From positions 22,096,651-22,160,650 of the forward strand of contig OX387603.1 in the NCBI GenBank assembly GCA_947568835.1: a stretch of DNA of 64,000 nucleotides, read 5' to 3'. Shown piece by piece: positions 10,694 to 21,565 of the stretch. Position numbers and translations under genes: made by a program. The DNA is from Protonemura montana (Eukaryota; Arthropoda; Insecta; Plecoptera; Nemouridae). Every line of letters starts with the position of its first letter. Positions within the stretch are counted from its first letter, which is position 1. The notes below the pieces were generated by a model. The model was not told the DNA's origin. It ran no database searches and saw only the letters and a list, made by a program, of their open reading frames with translations.

Positions 10694-12819
10694 ATGAAGA
10701 TCTTCCTACTCCTTGCTGCAGTCGCGCAGTGCGTCTTCTGCAGAGAAATCGACCAGAACCCCACTCAAATGCAGTTCCTCGGTACCGTCCCCGTGCAAAA
10801 TGCCGCCCAGGGACGCTCCCAGAACATGCACCAGCAACTCGAGATTGACTTAAACCTTGGGATACAGCATGAGCAGCAGTTTCCGGAGAAGAAGGTAACA
10901 AGCAAAGTATTGATGCAATACTGCTGAATCATTTATATGCACTGCAAGACTACAACTATAACCATAAGGCACTTGAAGATTTTCAGAAACTTAACTGGCT
11001 AATTGAGAACTGCATGAATATCAGATTTAAATGTTTGATAAATGAAATGTTTGATTAACATAGAAATTTAAAACTTTTAATTATTTTTCAAGACAAAAGT
11101 TTTTAAAGACTGGCCTGTTTTGAGTAATTTATAGTTTTTGGTCTTGACTTGAAAATGTGCATACACTTGGGCAAAGATTTCCTTTCGATCTTGGGTGTAC
11201 GCAACGAATGGGTTTGAAGTTTCAAAGTTGTTGGTCTTTTGCAGCCGATCCACGTGAAGACAAAGCAGAGCGAAGACATCAGTAACGCCCAGCCTTCATT
11301 AATTGCTTCAAATTCTAATTACAATGAAGAAGAAATACTATTTAAGAACTATCACACTGGTTATTATCAAAAAAAGACTTCGGACAAATTACATAGAAAT
11401 AAAAGAAGTGGTCAAACAGGCACGAAGTTTGAGCACGATGTATCGAAAGACGACGGTCCTATTTTAGAAATAATGAGCAATAATTTTTTCAATAATTCAA
11501 TTGGTGCCATTGCTAGAGAATCTTGTGACATAGATCCATATCAACCAGAATGCCAAAATAAGCGGTTGCCTAAGCGACTAACAGAAGTAGGAAGTGCAAC
11601 TTTAGGAACGACGGGTCAAGTTGTAGGATCTACTAAACTCATCGGTACTGCATCTTGTGATCTAGATCCACACCAACCCCAATGCAAACAGATGACTTCA
11701 GAGGAAGATCTTTTGGAGGAAGAGCTTTCAGAGGTAGGGCTTTTAGAGGAAGAGCGTCCACAGCGAAGGCGTCCACAGCGAAGGCGACCACAGCGAAGGC
11801 GCCCTTGGCGAAAGCGTCACTGGCGAAGGCGTCACTGGCGAAAGCGTCCACTGAAAAGGCGTCCAAAAGAAGAAGAACAGGAGGTAGAAGAAAAGGAGGT
11901 AGAAGAAAAGGAGGAAAAAGAAGCTCCTCAAGAGCAAGAGCTTTCAGAAGAAGAGCATTCACAACGAAGGCGTCCACAGCGAAGGCGTCCACAGCGAAGG
12001 CGTCGTTGGCGGAAGCGTCCACTGAAAAAACGTCCAAAAGAAGAAGAACACGAGGTAGAAGAACAGGAGGTAGAAGAACATGAGGTAGAAGAACATGAGG
12101 TAGAAGAACATGAGGTAGAAGAACATGAGGTAGAAGAACATGAGGTAGAAGAACAGGAGGTAGAAGATCAGGAGGTAGAAGAACAGGAGGTAGAAGAACA
12201 GGAGGTAGAAGATCAGGAGGAAGAAGAAACGCTTCCAGAGCAAGAGCTTTTAGGAGAAGAGCATCCACAACGAAGGCGTCCACAGCGAAGGCGTCGTTGG
12301 CGAAAGCGTCCACTGAAAAGGCGTCCAAAAGAAGAAGAACAGGAGGTAGAAGAACAGGAGGTAGAAGAACATGAGGTAGAAGAACATGAGGTAGAAGAAC
12401 ATGAGGTAGAAGAACATGAGGTAGAAGAACATGAGGTAGAAGAAACGCTTCCAGAGCAAGAGCTTTTAGGAGAAGAGCATCCACAACGAAGGCGTCCACA
12501 GCGAAGGCGTCGTTGGCGAAAGCGTCCACTGAAAAGGCGTCCAAAAGAAGAAGAACATGAGGTAGAAGAACAGGAGGTAGAAGAACAGGAGATAGAAGAA
12601 AAGGAGGTAGAAGAAGCTCTTCCAGAGCAAGAGCTTTTAGAAGAAGAGCATTCACAGCGAAGGCGTACTCGACGAAAGCGTCCACTAAAAAGATGTCCAC
12701 AAGAAGAGGAACAGGAGGAAGAAGAAACTCTTCCAGAGCTATGGCTTTCTGAAGAAGTGCGCTCACAGCGAGGGCGTTCATCGCAAGGACATTCGACGGA
12801 TTACATGTTCCGTAATTGA
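10694..12819 (+). CDS. secreted repeat polyampholyte protein, 591 aa (gene 2)
   Basis: A noncoding leader (about 10185-10232) splices to exon 2 (10688-10894; ATG at 10694), which joins in phase 0 to exon 3 (11245-12819). The signal peptide MKIFLLLAAVAQCVFC matches that of gene 3 at 10 of 16 positions, and the promoter and leader also match. Exon 3 begins AT-rich and non-repetitive. It has a furin-type RNKR (118-121) and two copies of SCD[IL]DP[YH]QPxC (Cys161/170 and 205/214). From about residue 218 it becomes a tandem repeat: blocks such as PQRRRPQRRR and WRKRPLKRRPKEEE alternate with runs of EVEEH/EVEEQ. Four paralogous junctions of the type LPEQELL lie 306, 216, 171 and 111 bases apart, so every indel keeps frame. 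The C-terminus leaves the repeat and ends HSTDYMFRN. No known domain is recognised. The charge pattern could support polyelectrolyte binding or mineral or chitin interaction, which is speculation. Confidence 0.78.
11755..12790 (+). repeat. coding higher-order tandem repeat in gene 2
   Basis: A basic cassette of roughly 100 bases, built from caacgaaggcgtccacagcg-like units, alternates with runs of a 15-bp unit gaggtagaagaacat (or cag, aag or gat at the end). The longest 15-bp run is about 12 units from 12052, and shorter runs lie near 12345-12440 and 12555-12610. Unit copies are nearly identical, which suggests recent expansion or gene conversion. The array is also stop-free on the opposite strand, which produces a long false antisense frame. 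Confidence 0.9.
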
Positions 12820-12942
12820 ACACATTTTATAGAATTTCTGACAAAAACGAGTGAATTATGACACTTTTCAACTTCTTATAGTACGAATCTTGCACGCACT
12901 ACTAGTGAACACGTACAACTGAAAATGTATACCATTTTTACC

Positions 12943-12948
12943 ATTAAA
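12943..12948 (+). terminator. candidate polyadenylation signal of gene 2 (ATTAAA)
   Basis: The common variant ATTAAA lies about 125 bases after the stop codon, with a GT-rich stretch (ggtaattgtgtccttgttt) just downstream. No AATAAA is closer. Confidence 0.5.
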
Positions 12949-13290
12949 CGCATTGGTAATTGTGTCCTTGTTTACTTTTTCTCTTATCTCATAGAACAGA
13001 GAACTCCGGTGGTGACTTCGATCATTGCTAGCGCTGAAACTGCTTAATGTTGAGAAAATCGGCGCCGAATTATTGAATTGATTACGAAACCAATGGGCGC
13101 AATGCAAGCAACATTCCCGTCACTAGTCAGAATATGTTGAGGTGCTATTCTTCATTGGGGGAAGAAGAAAGAAAGTCTTTCTTCGTAGAGGGCTAAGTAA
13201 AAGTGTGGAAGCTTCATCTAAGATTATCCACTGTGACAACGCATGAGCTAGTAATTTGAAAACTTTTGACCATGTCTCAAGAGATACGAA

Positions 13291-13740
13291 AAACACCGAC
13301 GGTTTGGCGTGTTGGAAACACCGGTTCTCAGGAGATCACCATAGTTAAGCAACACTGCACTGTGTCAGGTATTGGATGGGTGACCATCATACACATGACC
13401 AGTTTTGTTTGGGAAACAGGATAGAAGGATGAAAGTTTTACAGAAACTTTGTTCGTCTTTCCTATCAACCTCTCGCCGGCATGGTTTTGTCCTGCTGTTC
13501 TGCTGTTCTGCAATCCTGCTGTTCGAGTTGTACCGTCCTTCAGAAGGGACGTTTAGACGGTACTCCCCTTGGTGCTCTTCGACAGGAGTAGGCTACGTGC
13601 CGGCACCGGGTTTTCCCTCCTCCCTTCTAGACTAGATTAGGTTCATCGTCATCCTCATCATCATCCTTTCATTCACCGATGCTATTAGACAAGTGCCGCT
13701 GGGCTAGTTGTCAAAACAGCTCGTCGTATAACACCACAAA
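13291..13740 (+). mobile_element. 5S-rRNA-derived SINE, copy A
   Basis: The 5' part resembles 5S rRNA: ggaaacaccggttctc, gatcacc, agttaagcaac (13343-13353) and attggatgggtgacc (13371-13385), with the order and spacing of the 5S internal promoter. An unrelated ~340-base body shared with the copies at 43.0 and 43.8 kb follows, with a CATCATCAT-rich stretch and a tail like cgtcgttaaacacc. Imperfect flanking repeats beginning tcaagaga (13277-13291 and 13741-13755, about 12 of 15 matching) look like an aged target-site duplication. Confidence 0.85.
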
Positions 13741-13755
13741 TCAAGAGAGACAAAG

Positions 13756-14397
13756 TTATGGAGTGTTTCCAACGTGTTCTTATCAGAGTTTGCCATAGAG
13801 TGGTACAGGTTAATTAGTGAGTGTGTATTGATCACACAGTAGATCACCTACATACATAATATACATTTATCAATGTAGTTTTTCAGTGCGCCTCAAAGCA
13901 ACAGCTACCATGTTCAAGAACGACGCAACCTTTTCTCGTTCGCACGAACAAGTACCCTACCTCGCAATTTACAGAGCGAGCATTCAATTACTCACACGGC
14001 GAGCTCCTAATTAAATAGATTAATTGAGTATCATACCTTTACGAGCGCACGCTAACAAAAGTTTTGTATACTAAAACGTGATTCGACCAACACGAATTTC
14101 AATTGAAAAAAAAAAATGTTTGAAATCAAAGCGCAGAAATATCTGGTATAACAAATCTTTGAACATTACGGTGACATGCTCTGTGATTGATTCTTGATTT
14201 CATGATTACTATGAATGATGAGAATTATACTTTTAAGCCACTTGCTCATAGAGTCCAACACCTTTTGAATTCAAAACAACTCTTGATTTTAAGATTTTTT
14301 TTTTTTGGCTGTTTCTTTACTAAAAAAAAAACATTTACAGTACATTATAAATTATTGTAATTTCTTAGCAGTAATTTGGAAGTCTTTCTATCTCTCT
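13756..14397. other. intergenic DNA
   Basis: This is AT-rich sequence with A and T homopolymers and no supported gene. Confidence 0.55.
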
Positions 14398-14585
14398 ATC
14401 CCCGGGTGCTACTGGACACCCGATAGTCCTGCTCAGGCACGCATGTATTGCAAACAGCCTAGCACTCAGGCGAACACGCCGCAGAGAAAATGTCAATTAT
14501 TCTGCTTGGCTAACGACGCAAGGTTCTGCAGCAATCACACACCGCGCGTCTGCTAGACCACTACGCTTTTCGGGTCAATGGAAGG
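14398..14585 (+). other. GC-rich island with a Cys-rich frame (possible exon or old SINE)
   Basis: A GC-rich block stands out from AT-rich surroundings. On the plus strand it is open to a stop at 14554-14556 and encodes about 50 residues starting GCYWTPDSPAQARMYC, with six cysteines spaced C-x13-C-x13-C-x3-C-x7-C-x7-C and ending in Cys. That could be the last exon of a small secreted peptide. On the minus strand the same block contains tggtctagcag, a match to the tRNA box A consensus, but I see no box B at tRNA spacing. No upstream signal-peptide exon was found. Either reading is tentative. Confidence 0.3.
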
Positions 14586-17500
14586 TGTGGTCACAGTAGC
14601 CAAATGGGCCAGACGCTCTTGCAAGTCGATCACCAGCTGCGATGGACGACAGAACACGACTAAAACCGATAAATTCGGATGATGCAAAAAAAAAGACTTG
14701 ATGCTCACTGCACTCTATTTCTTCTTGCTGGCCTATAAACAAAAATTGACCGATTACTTTTTTCGTTCCGTTTGACATTTTAAGATCGATCGTGACGAAG
14801 GTACTGGCCAATGTCAACGACTCTTGAAATTTAAATAGTGCATTTTTTTGTCGGTTATGTTTCACAGATCATTGACAGACACTCTGGACTAATAAAACTA
14901 TTGCAATCAATTCAGATGCGCAAGATCATAAGATGCAAGATCATACTGGGGCCAAAAATGCTATGGTGTCACTTAATCCACTCAAAATTTTGAGCAGCCA
15001 TGCACAAAAGATTCTATCTTTTCATTGGTTGCTTCTATGTTAGTAGGAAAATTAAACCCTGGATATTTGATATCTTTGTTCCGTGGAACCGTGTCCTGTC
15101 ACAATTATTTTTGCAATCAAAACTAACATCTTACGATTGTTCAGCCAAAAACATGTTTAATTAGTGTTAACATTGGCAACAATGATCATTGATAGAGCCA
15201 ATAAATGATGATTGCGTTACCTATTGTAAAGGGCGTGGGTACAACATATTGTGAGCAACTTTGTGAAATTGTTATCATCAAGTATCTACACCACCCTAAT
15301 CGTAGCAATCAATTAGAGTATGAAGTTATTAAAAAAATATCAGACAAGATCTGAACCACGTTCGATGCAAACTAGAAAAAAATAATTAAACCACACATCA
15401 CCAAACTAAATACGAGAATGCGCGAATATGTCGAGACGGCAATTCATAAAATGAGCTGGTGCGTCCAGCGGCATTGCGCAAAGAATATACCTTGTCCCGT
15501 GTGTGTTGTTATTGCGTACATCAAAACAGCCTCCTAATAGAGATCATTGCTAAGATGTGTTTGATTACCAAAATATTATTTAACACGCCACACCCAAAAG
15601 AAAGGACCAAGAAATTCCTCCTTGACCGAACTGACGAGCCGCATTAAAAGTGGTCCACCTACAATATTATACCCCTTGAAATGTTACGGATCAAACAAGA
15701 GCATAACATACACTTGATCAGATCAACCCGGAGATTACCGAGGCAATTGAATAAACGCGTAATTACATGTACGATCTTGTTTATGGTAACCCTTTTAGAC
15801 AATTGCTGATTTACGTTGCCTCGAATTCGAAAATGATTTCTGATAAGTGGTTTGGCATAAATGTTAGGACAATTTCGAATTTGATATGCACATGGTCAGT
15901 AACCACACACTGTCGACAGGACGAAAACAATTCTTTAACTATTAACCAAACGTTGAAACACGATAACTGCCTTTTGCCTCGATCCATTGCATCTCTAAAA
16001 AAAATCATGCTCATTTAAAGCTCACGATGAATCGGTTTACATAAACAAATTAAATCGAAGAGTAATTTGACCGATCTATTATTACACGGCTAATTGTAGT
16101 ATAATACGTTATCGCAGCATGAATCCAAAGCAAGCAAACTATTAATTAAATTCCAACAAAATTGTTTAATTGCAGCATTGCCGCACGCATTGCCGCACGC
16201 TATCCACGCCCGACACCACTTAGTACCCCGCATCGAGACGGACCAAACGATAATGCATGATCAATAGACCTTTAACAAACAAGTTCGACAAAATCAGGAT
16301 CAGGATTAGGTATACCAAATTAAACGATCTCGATTCGTGTAATTTCAAACAGAGTAAAGAAGTTGTCATTGAGAAGATTTTAAACGAGATTGCAAACGTG
16401 GTCCAGCCGCGGCATTGCATCCAAAGTCGCAACAACAACAGGTATTGGGCTCGTCGACATTAAGTCACCCTGCTCCAGTTTTGGACGCAAATCCCGATCG
16501 CTGTACAACAATCGGTGGACTTCGCTCGCGCGCTCAGAGCGCATAAATAATAAATGAGAGAATTAATCTCCCTCGAGCCGTGCGCCAAAAATCAGGTGTG
16601 CTATACGGACAGAACCAAAATGTTGTAATAACTCGCGCCAAGTGCTGGTTGATTGGATCTGTAATCATATGTTATCTGCGATGGGTGATTTGGTAGAGGT
16701 ATGTAATGACTGTTCTAGGAGATGAAGTCACCTACAAAAAGTGTTTCTCAAATGAAAAAGTAACGTGATACGATTGCGGAGGGGCGAGGATGGTGCGATT
16801 ATATGGCTTGTGATAATGGTGCAATCGATAAGACTTGAATGATCACTTCTGTTTGGTATGAAGAGCGACCTTGCTTCTTTTTGCTTAAAATAGAAACCTA
16901 ATTACACATTAAAAAAGTGGCGTTTATCAAAAAAATGAAATAATCACGAATCTCTTTTTATTTCCAAGAAGTGACAATTTAATTAGCACTGGTATTGACG
17001 AAGATTCTTAATTTTTATTTTTCAGTGTCTATTTGTGCATTATTTTTTAAGTTATGAAAGAACCTTTGACTTCTTCAGATCCATCTCTCTCACTAGAGTA
17101 GTGCACCTACCACCTGTCCATTTAATCTTCAGAGACAATATCCAAAGTAGACCGACATTCAGTGATTATCAAAATTAATATCTCTAAACCGTTATAAACG
17201 TGCCAGCTGTCATCTAGTATTTTAATTAAAATCTAGCCAAACACATTAATCAATTTAAAGAAGTAAAACCTATTGGTAATATAGCCAATCGGAGCCTTGG
17301 TACGGTATCACCCACCTAAGATTGCGATATAGGTGTACTTCTCAATCATTTGATAATGCGCGCTCATTTGCTCACCTTTGTCCAATTTCACAAGCCGACT
17401 AGACGCAAGCAGAGCGCAATTATTCGAGAGTGTAAAATTCTCCCAGACTTAATCATGACTTTTAATAGCAAAGGAATCAACTAATAGTGGGCGTTCAGAC

Positions 17501-20500
17501 CAGCAAACGTACAATTACGACTGATTCACGTCTTTGAATCAGGAGGTTTTACCATTTTATACTTCACTATCGTGATTGACTTGTATTATTTATTAAGATG
17601 CACGCACCATTTTTGTATCAAAAGTTAAAACCGTATCATTTCTCACAACGGAACCCAATATCGTAAAATCGTGGTCGGGCGTTGGTGTTGAAAACTTCAA
17701 GACAAAATGTTTCCTTAATTCAAACTAACGTTTTCCATGGCGATTTTGCATTTTTTTCCCCTCAAGGAAATGCATGCAAAATTTCCAAACTTTATACTGG
17801 ATTCGTGTGCGGTTACCGTCAGAGTCCAACGAGCCGGCGTGAGACACGACGACTGACCTCATGATCTTGTCCGCATTCAAGCACCTATCACCGATATCCA
17901 TGAGCACGTTAAGTATGTAATAAAGATTGATCTGGAGAGCATTAGCGCTGTTTCCTGAAACTGGCGAAAATCTGCGATGTTCCTACTCGATATCGTCGAG
18001 AAAGAAAGAAAGCGCCTAATTCCGTTCGCAGATCGATAAGCGAATGCAGATTTTTTGCTGTGCCCCGAGGAGTCGAAATAAATCAACGGTCGACGCGTCG
18101 AGAATTCGGAGCAGTTTTAACTAAAGGTTAAATGTGACAATCAGGCGGGCCCACGCGGAGCGAGCACGGCGACTTGCGCGACAGTGATTTAAATCGACTA
18201 CCGTAATTGCACTTTCTAGTCAAACTGATTTATAACTAAGCAAGAAGATGCAGTTGTTTGTAATGATATTTCGGTTATGTAACGATTTTCTCGAATTTTC
18301 GATGAATTTATGATGGTCTCATTAAAATCAAACATATGGGCGTATGAAAATTGATTTTCACGCACACTTACTGAAACAAGACTGGTGTGCTAAAAAAAAA
18401 GCTCGTCTCTTATGCATCACTTTAGTGTGATCGAAAAATAAGCGTACAGAGCGTTTAACGAGGAGTGAGCCATCATCGTTAAGTAAAGTAATTGTTGGCG
18501 ATAGTAATTAAAAAAATATGCAATCACTTCGTGAATCTTTAAGTAGGCACAAGATTCGCCCGAGATTGTGGCGTGTACACTCAATTTAATATTAATAATC
18601 GTAATTAGAGAACGTGTGTTTCGCATAAAGAAAGTGCTTCAAAATTCATTATCAAGAGTTCAATTACCCGCGCGTACTTGGTGTAATTGCAGTTGTAGTA
18701 ATGCAACTGTATGCACAGCGGTCGCAATGCCATGTGCCCAGTGGCAAAATTCTTCTTGGTGAATGAAATTCTTCGCAGCTGCGGGCAAAGGTGGAGTTTA
18801 GATTCAATTTCAGTAACGTACCTGTGCCATATCAGATCCGGTTTCGATGCAGAGATCAATTAAATGGTATACCAGTTATTTTATTACACATAGATACACA
18901 CAATGCCTATAGGTGTATAAAATGTGATCTCTGCACATGATTTTTATAAACAAAGATTTCATGGTTAAAAAACCCTGATCTCAAAATAATATCCATCTAC
19001 GAAGGACATCAAGAGCATATGAAAGTAGATTAAATAGACGCTCAAGAGATTACACCATAGCATCGATGCATAAGAGTGGGTGGAACAAAAGTAGAGCTAC
19101 CTAAATCATAGAGAAATAATTAAGAAAATGCAATTATTTTGTTTGCGGTATTTCGTTTTCGTGACTACAGGTCAAGCAGCGTAAGCGTTTGTTCAACACT
19201 TAAAACTTGCCGACGTCTGACCAAACGGTCGTTTTAAATTTCTTCCCCCGAAATTTCAAACTTTTGACGCGCTAGTGGGTGATATTTCCCCATACGCCCA
19301 CACACCGCGCTGCTAACGCTTTCAACGAATAGCTCTGAATTCGAAGAAAAAAATGCGGTTACGCAACACATATTTAAAATTTATTACATCTACGAGCTCC
19401 TCGGGCAATCGTTGATGTGACTTGCCTAATTTAATCTCGATAATTCAGCTGCCAATGTCAAGTCCGAAATGCGATAAATAACCTCTCAACGTGCAAATAG
19501 GTAATCGCAAATCAGTTTCCCGGAGGGTCTATTAGCGAACAATGGTAGGCTGAACTGACCACACGAAATTTAACAATAGGAGTCAAGGCGCTAATCGTTG
19601 ATGAAATCGACACTAAACACATCACAACACGCTCCCAAAGCAATTGTCCAACTGTCTATTATATACGGAACAGGAATAACAAGCGCGTCGAGGATTCTTC
19701 AGTCGCTCTTCAGAATCGTTTTGCCAAATTTTGTAAAAAGTCTCTAACAAATTTCTTTCAATGTTATAATTGAAGTTAATAGTTATATTGATAAGAGAAA
19801 GAGACGTAAAACGCACAAACTCCAAAAGTTATTCACTTCCAACAACACAAAACAATCTAAAAAAAAATCTAACTAAAGGTACAATCATTTGAATTCCACG
19901 TTGCATGCTTGCACCTTTCCGAATCCATTGTACAATTCGCGACTCGTTACCGCATTATGCATATTGCAAATCGGCCATGTTTACAACTAGGTACGGCACA
20001 TAAATTAGCCGTCGAACTAAATCGAATGGAGCAAACGGTCGCGCGATTAAACAATCAATGTTGCAACAAACAAAGTCGAGACGCCAGGTTCGACGACGCA
20101 ATGGATGCACTCGATTTGATGACACATGTGTCATCGACGACGTCCACTTTCAAATTGTTCGCATTCGTCGTTTGGGACGAGGGCCAAACCTCCGAAACTG
20201 CTCGACATTTCCCAGAATACTATTGTGTACACACACGCACAGAAAGCGGTCATCGCCTATCTCTCCGCATCACGTTTCGATTAAAAAGTAAAAAAAAAAA
20301 ACCACAAGTCACGGGATTGCTACTGCATTTTCCTGCCCTGCAGGTTGACAGCCGACTCGTCCCCGAATCCTTTCACTGATAACTTTTTTTCCAAGGCGTG
20401 GCACATCATGTATGGACGTATTAGTTATCGTTGCCAATCTCTCATCTACTACTGTTACCCGTGCAGTGGATTATATCACATGGATAGGTAGGTATTATGA

Positions 20501-21000
20501 AAATGATACCGCCTTTTTTTTGAAGTCGGTGCAGCACTCCAGTTTTGAGCTCATTCTGAGTAACGGGGTGTCCAAACTCCAAACTCCAAACTACAAAAAC
20601 CGTTATTTCACCAATTTTCATTTTCACTTTTTAAGAAAGAAAATTAATAACAAAAGCTAATTTTTCTCGAGAATTCAGGAAGGTTACCTCGGGGTGTATA
20701 ATGAAAATGAGTCAGTGGTTTCTCATATGGTCAATTTTCCTTTCGAATGTCTGACCATCATCTCCTACAGTGCACTTATTAATGCGGGAAATCTCTGCGA
20801 CAACTTTCGGCTGTCACGAGTGACTCCCATCTCTTTTGGGCGTCCCTGCGAGGGCAGGGCAGGGCAAGGCAACCTAGTTGTGAGGACGCTGGTTTTGGCA
20901 CGCTGGGAGGAGGCGTCGAAGTGGGGTTGACGCCGGACGCCGCTGGATGCTCCCAGGCCTCCGAGGGGCGCCGCGTGCTGCCGAGGAGGGGATGCAGACG
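14586..21000. other. gene-poor intergenic DNA
   Basis: More than 6 kb of AT-rich DNA. Small items include a 12-bp tandem duplication (gcattgccgcac twice, 16175-16198) and a ccaaactc triplication near 20570-20590. The 19909-20379 frame is open but lacks an ATG at its start, splice context and recognisable features. No gene is supported. Confidence 0.55.
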
Positions 21001-21003
21001 ACG

Positions 21004-21109
21004 GGTCAGAGGGCAATGCTGACCACGTGCAATGTATATAAGGCGGCGGAGCTGACAAACAATCACATTCACTCATTCGCTTAGTTTCGAACAACAGGAC
21101 AATTTTGTG
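21004..21109 (+). promoter_or_regulatory. promoter and noncoding exon 1 of gene 3
   Basis: ggtcagagggcaa lies at 21004-21016 and TATATAA at 21035-21041. An initiator-like tcacatt has its A at 21065, exactly 30 bases below the TATA start. The leader exon ends at 21109 before gtaagt and splices to 21560. It is the counterpart of the gene 2 promoter: the 13-base element sits 31 bases (gene 3) or 35 bases (gene 2) above the TATA box. Confidence 0.85.
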
Positions 21110-21565
21110 GTAAGTTAAATGGAGTGGAATTTGGAGAAAAGTGAACGTTTGTGGCATGAGCAGAATTTCATATCGCAAGGACATGAAAGTACAGATATTT
21201 ATATAAAAATTAGTGTTTTTTAACTTAATTTGAAAACACCTGAAAGTGACAATTTTGCAAGGTTTTTTTTCTTCACATTTAATGGTTTTCTTGTCCATGA
21301 AGGGTGCAGAAATCATAAGCACCAAGTATAACGGGGGTTGTAATTATTATCCAGCTCGGTATGTTAATAAACCACAAAGGAGAAACCATTTTCAAAATTA
21401 CAGCTCGGTAGAATTTAGAATTTATTTAATCTCTGCCACTTTCTTTGGCCTAACCACCCTCCTAGCCACTCCAATGCCGTGCGTTTTAAAGTCCACGTGG
21501 AGCCTAAAACTGTAATACTCTTCCGTGCTCTCATCTCCGTATTCTACTTTGTCTTGCAGCCCACT

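Noticed and set aside
11639-12823. Long minus-strand open frame of 394 codons antisense to gene 2
   Set aside because: It exists only because the tandem repeat lacks reverse-strand stops. It has no signal, promoter or splice support, and the plus frame joins a signal peptide in phase.
19909-20379. Plus-strand 156-codon frame
   Set aside because: There is no ATG at its beginning, no signal peptide or familiar motif, and no splice or promoter context. It includes a Lys run from a poly-A tract.
20765-21325. Minus-strand 186-codon frame over the gene 3 promoter
   Set aside because: It runs antisense across a TATA promoter and leader exon. The composition is not protein-like and changes abruptly.
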